A stretch of 6,012 nucleotides of DNA from contig JAGVCB010000108.1 of assembly GCA_020059445.1 (NCBI GenBank), positions 1 to 6,012 on the forward strand, in the 5' to 3' direction. A model generated the notes under the pieces. It was not told the DNA's origin and made no database searches. It saw nothing but the letters and a program-made list of their open reading frames with translations. Positions within the stretch are counted from its first letter, which is position 1. Each line of letters starts with the position of its first letter. Positions 5,331 through 6,012 of this stretch are shown one piece after another. The stretch comes from Polynucleobacter sp. (lineage in GTDB: Bacteria > Pseudomonadota > Gammaproteobacteria > Burkholderiales > Burkholderiaceae). A program made the position numbers and the translations under genes.

Positions 5331-6012
5331 TCACGCCTTCTTGCTCTTCAGTCAATTCATTCAATGTGAAATTCATGCGCTCACGTGAGAAAGCATCAAC
5401 TTCTAAACCTTGAACAATCTTGTACTCGCCGTTTTCGCAAGTCACTGGGAAGCCATACATCACATCTTTAGGAATGTCGTATGAACCATCTGATGGGATG
5501 CCCATCGTGACCCACTTACCATTTGTGCCGCAATGCCAATCATGGATGTGATCGATCGCTGCATTGGCAGCGGAGGCTGCTGAAGATAAACCACGTGCAT
5601 CAATGATCGCTGCGCCACGCTTACCAACTGTTGGCAAGAATGTGTTCTTGTTCCACTCTTCGTCATTGATCATTTGCTTCACGGATTGACCGCCGATGGT
5701 TGCGAAACGATAGTCAGGGTACATCGTAGGACTGTGGTTACCCCACACAACCAATTTCTCGATATCAGCCACTGCTTTACCAGTCTTAGAAGCTAATTGT
5801 GACAAGGCACGGTGGTGGTCCAAACGTAACATGGCTGTGAAGTTTTTACCTGGAAGATCTGGTGCAGATTTCATGGCGATATAAGCATTGGTGTTTGCTG
5901 GGTTACCAACTACCAATGTCTTGACAGTGCGCTTAGCCACTGCGTTCAAGGCTTTACCTTGGGCTGTGAAAATTTGTGCGTTGGCTGACAAAAGATCTTT
6001 ACGCTCCATGCC
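5317..6012 (-). CDS. mdh: Malate dehydrogenase (3' part; 5' end beyond the window)
   Basis: The visible 231 residues are the C-terminal part of an NAD-dependent malate dehydrogenase of the cytosolic-type group, about 328 aa in this family, so roughly 100 N-terminal residues with the NAD-binding GxxGxxG lie off the right edge. The frame stays open to the edge, and the first visible Met is inside the conserved GMERKDLL, not a start. Counting from that Met, NPANTN (36-41) holds the substrate/NAD-site Asn, RLDHHRA (62-68) the catalytic Asp and a substrate Arg, and [11 protein letters not shown] (89-99) the catalytic His92. Downstream, [20 protein letters not shown] and [22 protein letters not shown] are typical of this group. 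The enzyme interconverts malate and oxaloacetate in the TCA cycle. It leads the visible minus-strand cluster with the CoA-ester lyase. Nothing looks damaged in the visible part. Confidence 0.96.
   Translation of the reverse strand, partial: GMERKDLLSANAQIFTAQGKALNAVAKRTVKTLVVGNPANTNAYIAMKSAPDLPGKNFTAMLRLDHHRALSQLASKTGKAVADIEKLVVWGNHSPTMYPDYRFATIGGQSVKQMINDEEWNKNTFLPTVGKRGAAIIDARGLSSAASAANAAIDHIHDWHCGTNGKWVTMGIPSDGSYDIPKDVMYGFPVTCENGEYKIVQGLEVDAFSRERMNFTLNELTEEQEGVKHLL

Overview
The window looks like chromosomal core DNA of a low-to-mid GC betaproteobacterium in Burkholderiales, most like Polynucleobacter. Three things point there: a DUF2863 protein, a family I know mainly from that order; a cytosolic-type malate dehydrogenase followed directly by a CitE-like CoA-ester lyase; and moderate GC (mid-40s by eye). 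The genus is an inference, since no search was run. Coding density is very high: the largest gene-free gap is 67 bp. I see no rRNA, tRNA, CRISPR, insertion sequence or phage gene.

Layout. Left block, minus strand (1-1337): the first 25 codons of a YfcG-like glutathione S-transferase, cut by the window edge, preceded in transcription order by a YbdL-type methionine aminotransferase. Middle block, plus strand (1357-2780): yaaA (peroxide-stress/iron protein), then a gene for an exported SOUL-family heme-binding-like protein only 5 bp downstream, probably one transcript. The aminotransferase and yaaA are divergent, with only 19 bp between start codons. Right block, minus strand (2809-6012): mdh (3' part only, cut by the right edge), CoA-ester lyase, DUF2863 protein, and a small StbD-like (Phd/YefM superfamily) antitoxin with no toxin beside it. 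Gaps in this block are 15, 67 and 8 bp. The SOUL gene and the antitoxin converge with 28 bp between them and no visible terminator.

How the genes may work together. Malate dehydrogenase and the lyase both fit central C4/C2-acid metabolism (malate, oxaloacetate, acetyl-CoA, glyoxylate). yaaA with the SOUL gene suggests an iron/heme and oxidative-stress pair. The aminotransferase and GST both touch sulfur or thiol chemistry, but that link is loose. The most accessory-looking element is the solitary antitoxin. I did not find a convincing new multi-gene system. The items most worth a second look are the orphan antitoxin, the yaaA-SOUL pairing, the hairpin spanning the mdh stop codon, and the general absence of Shine-Dalgarno sequences.
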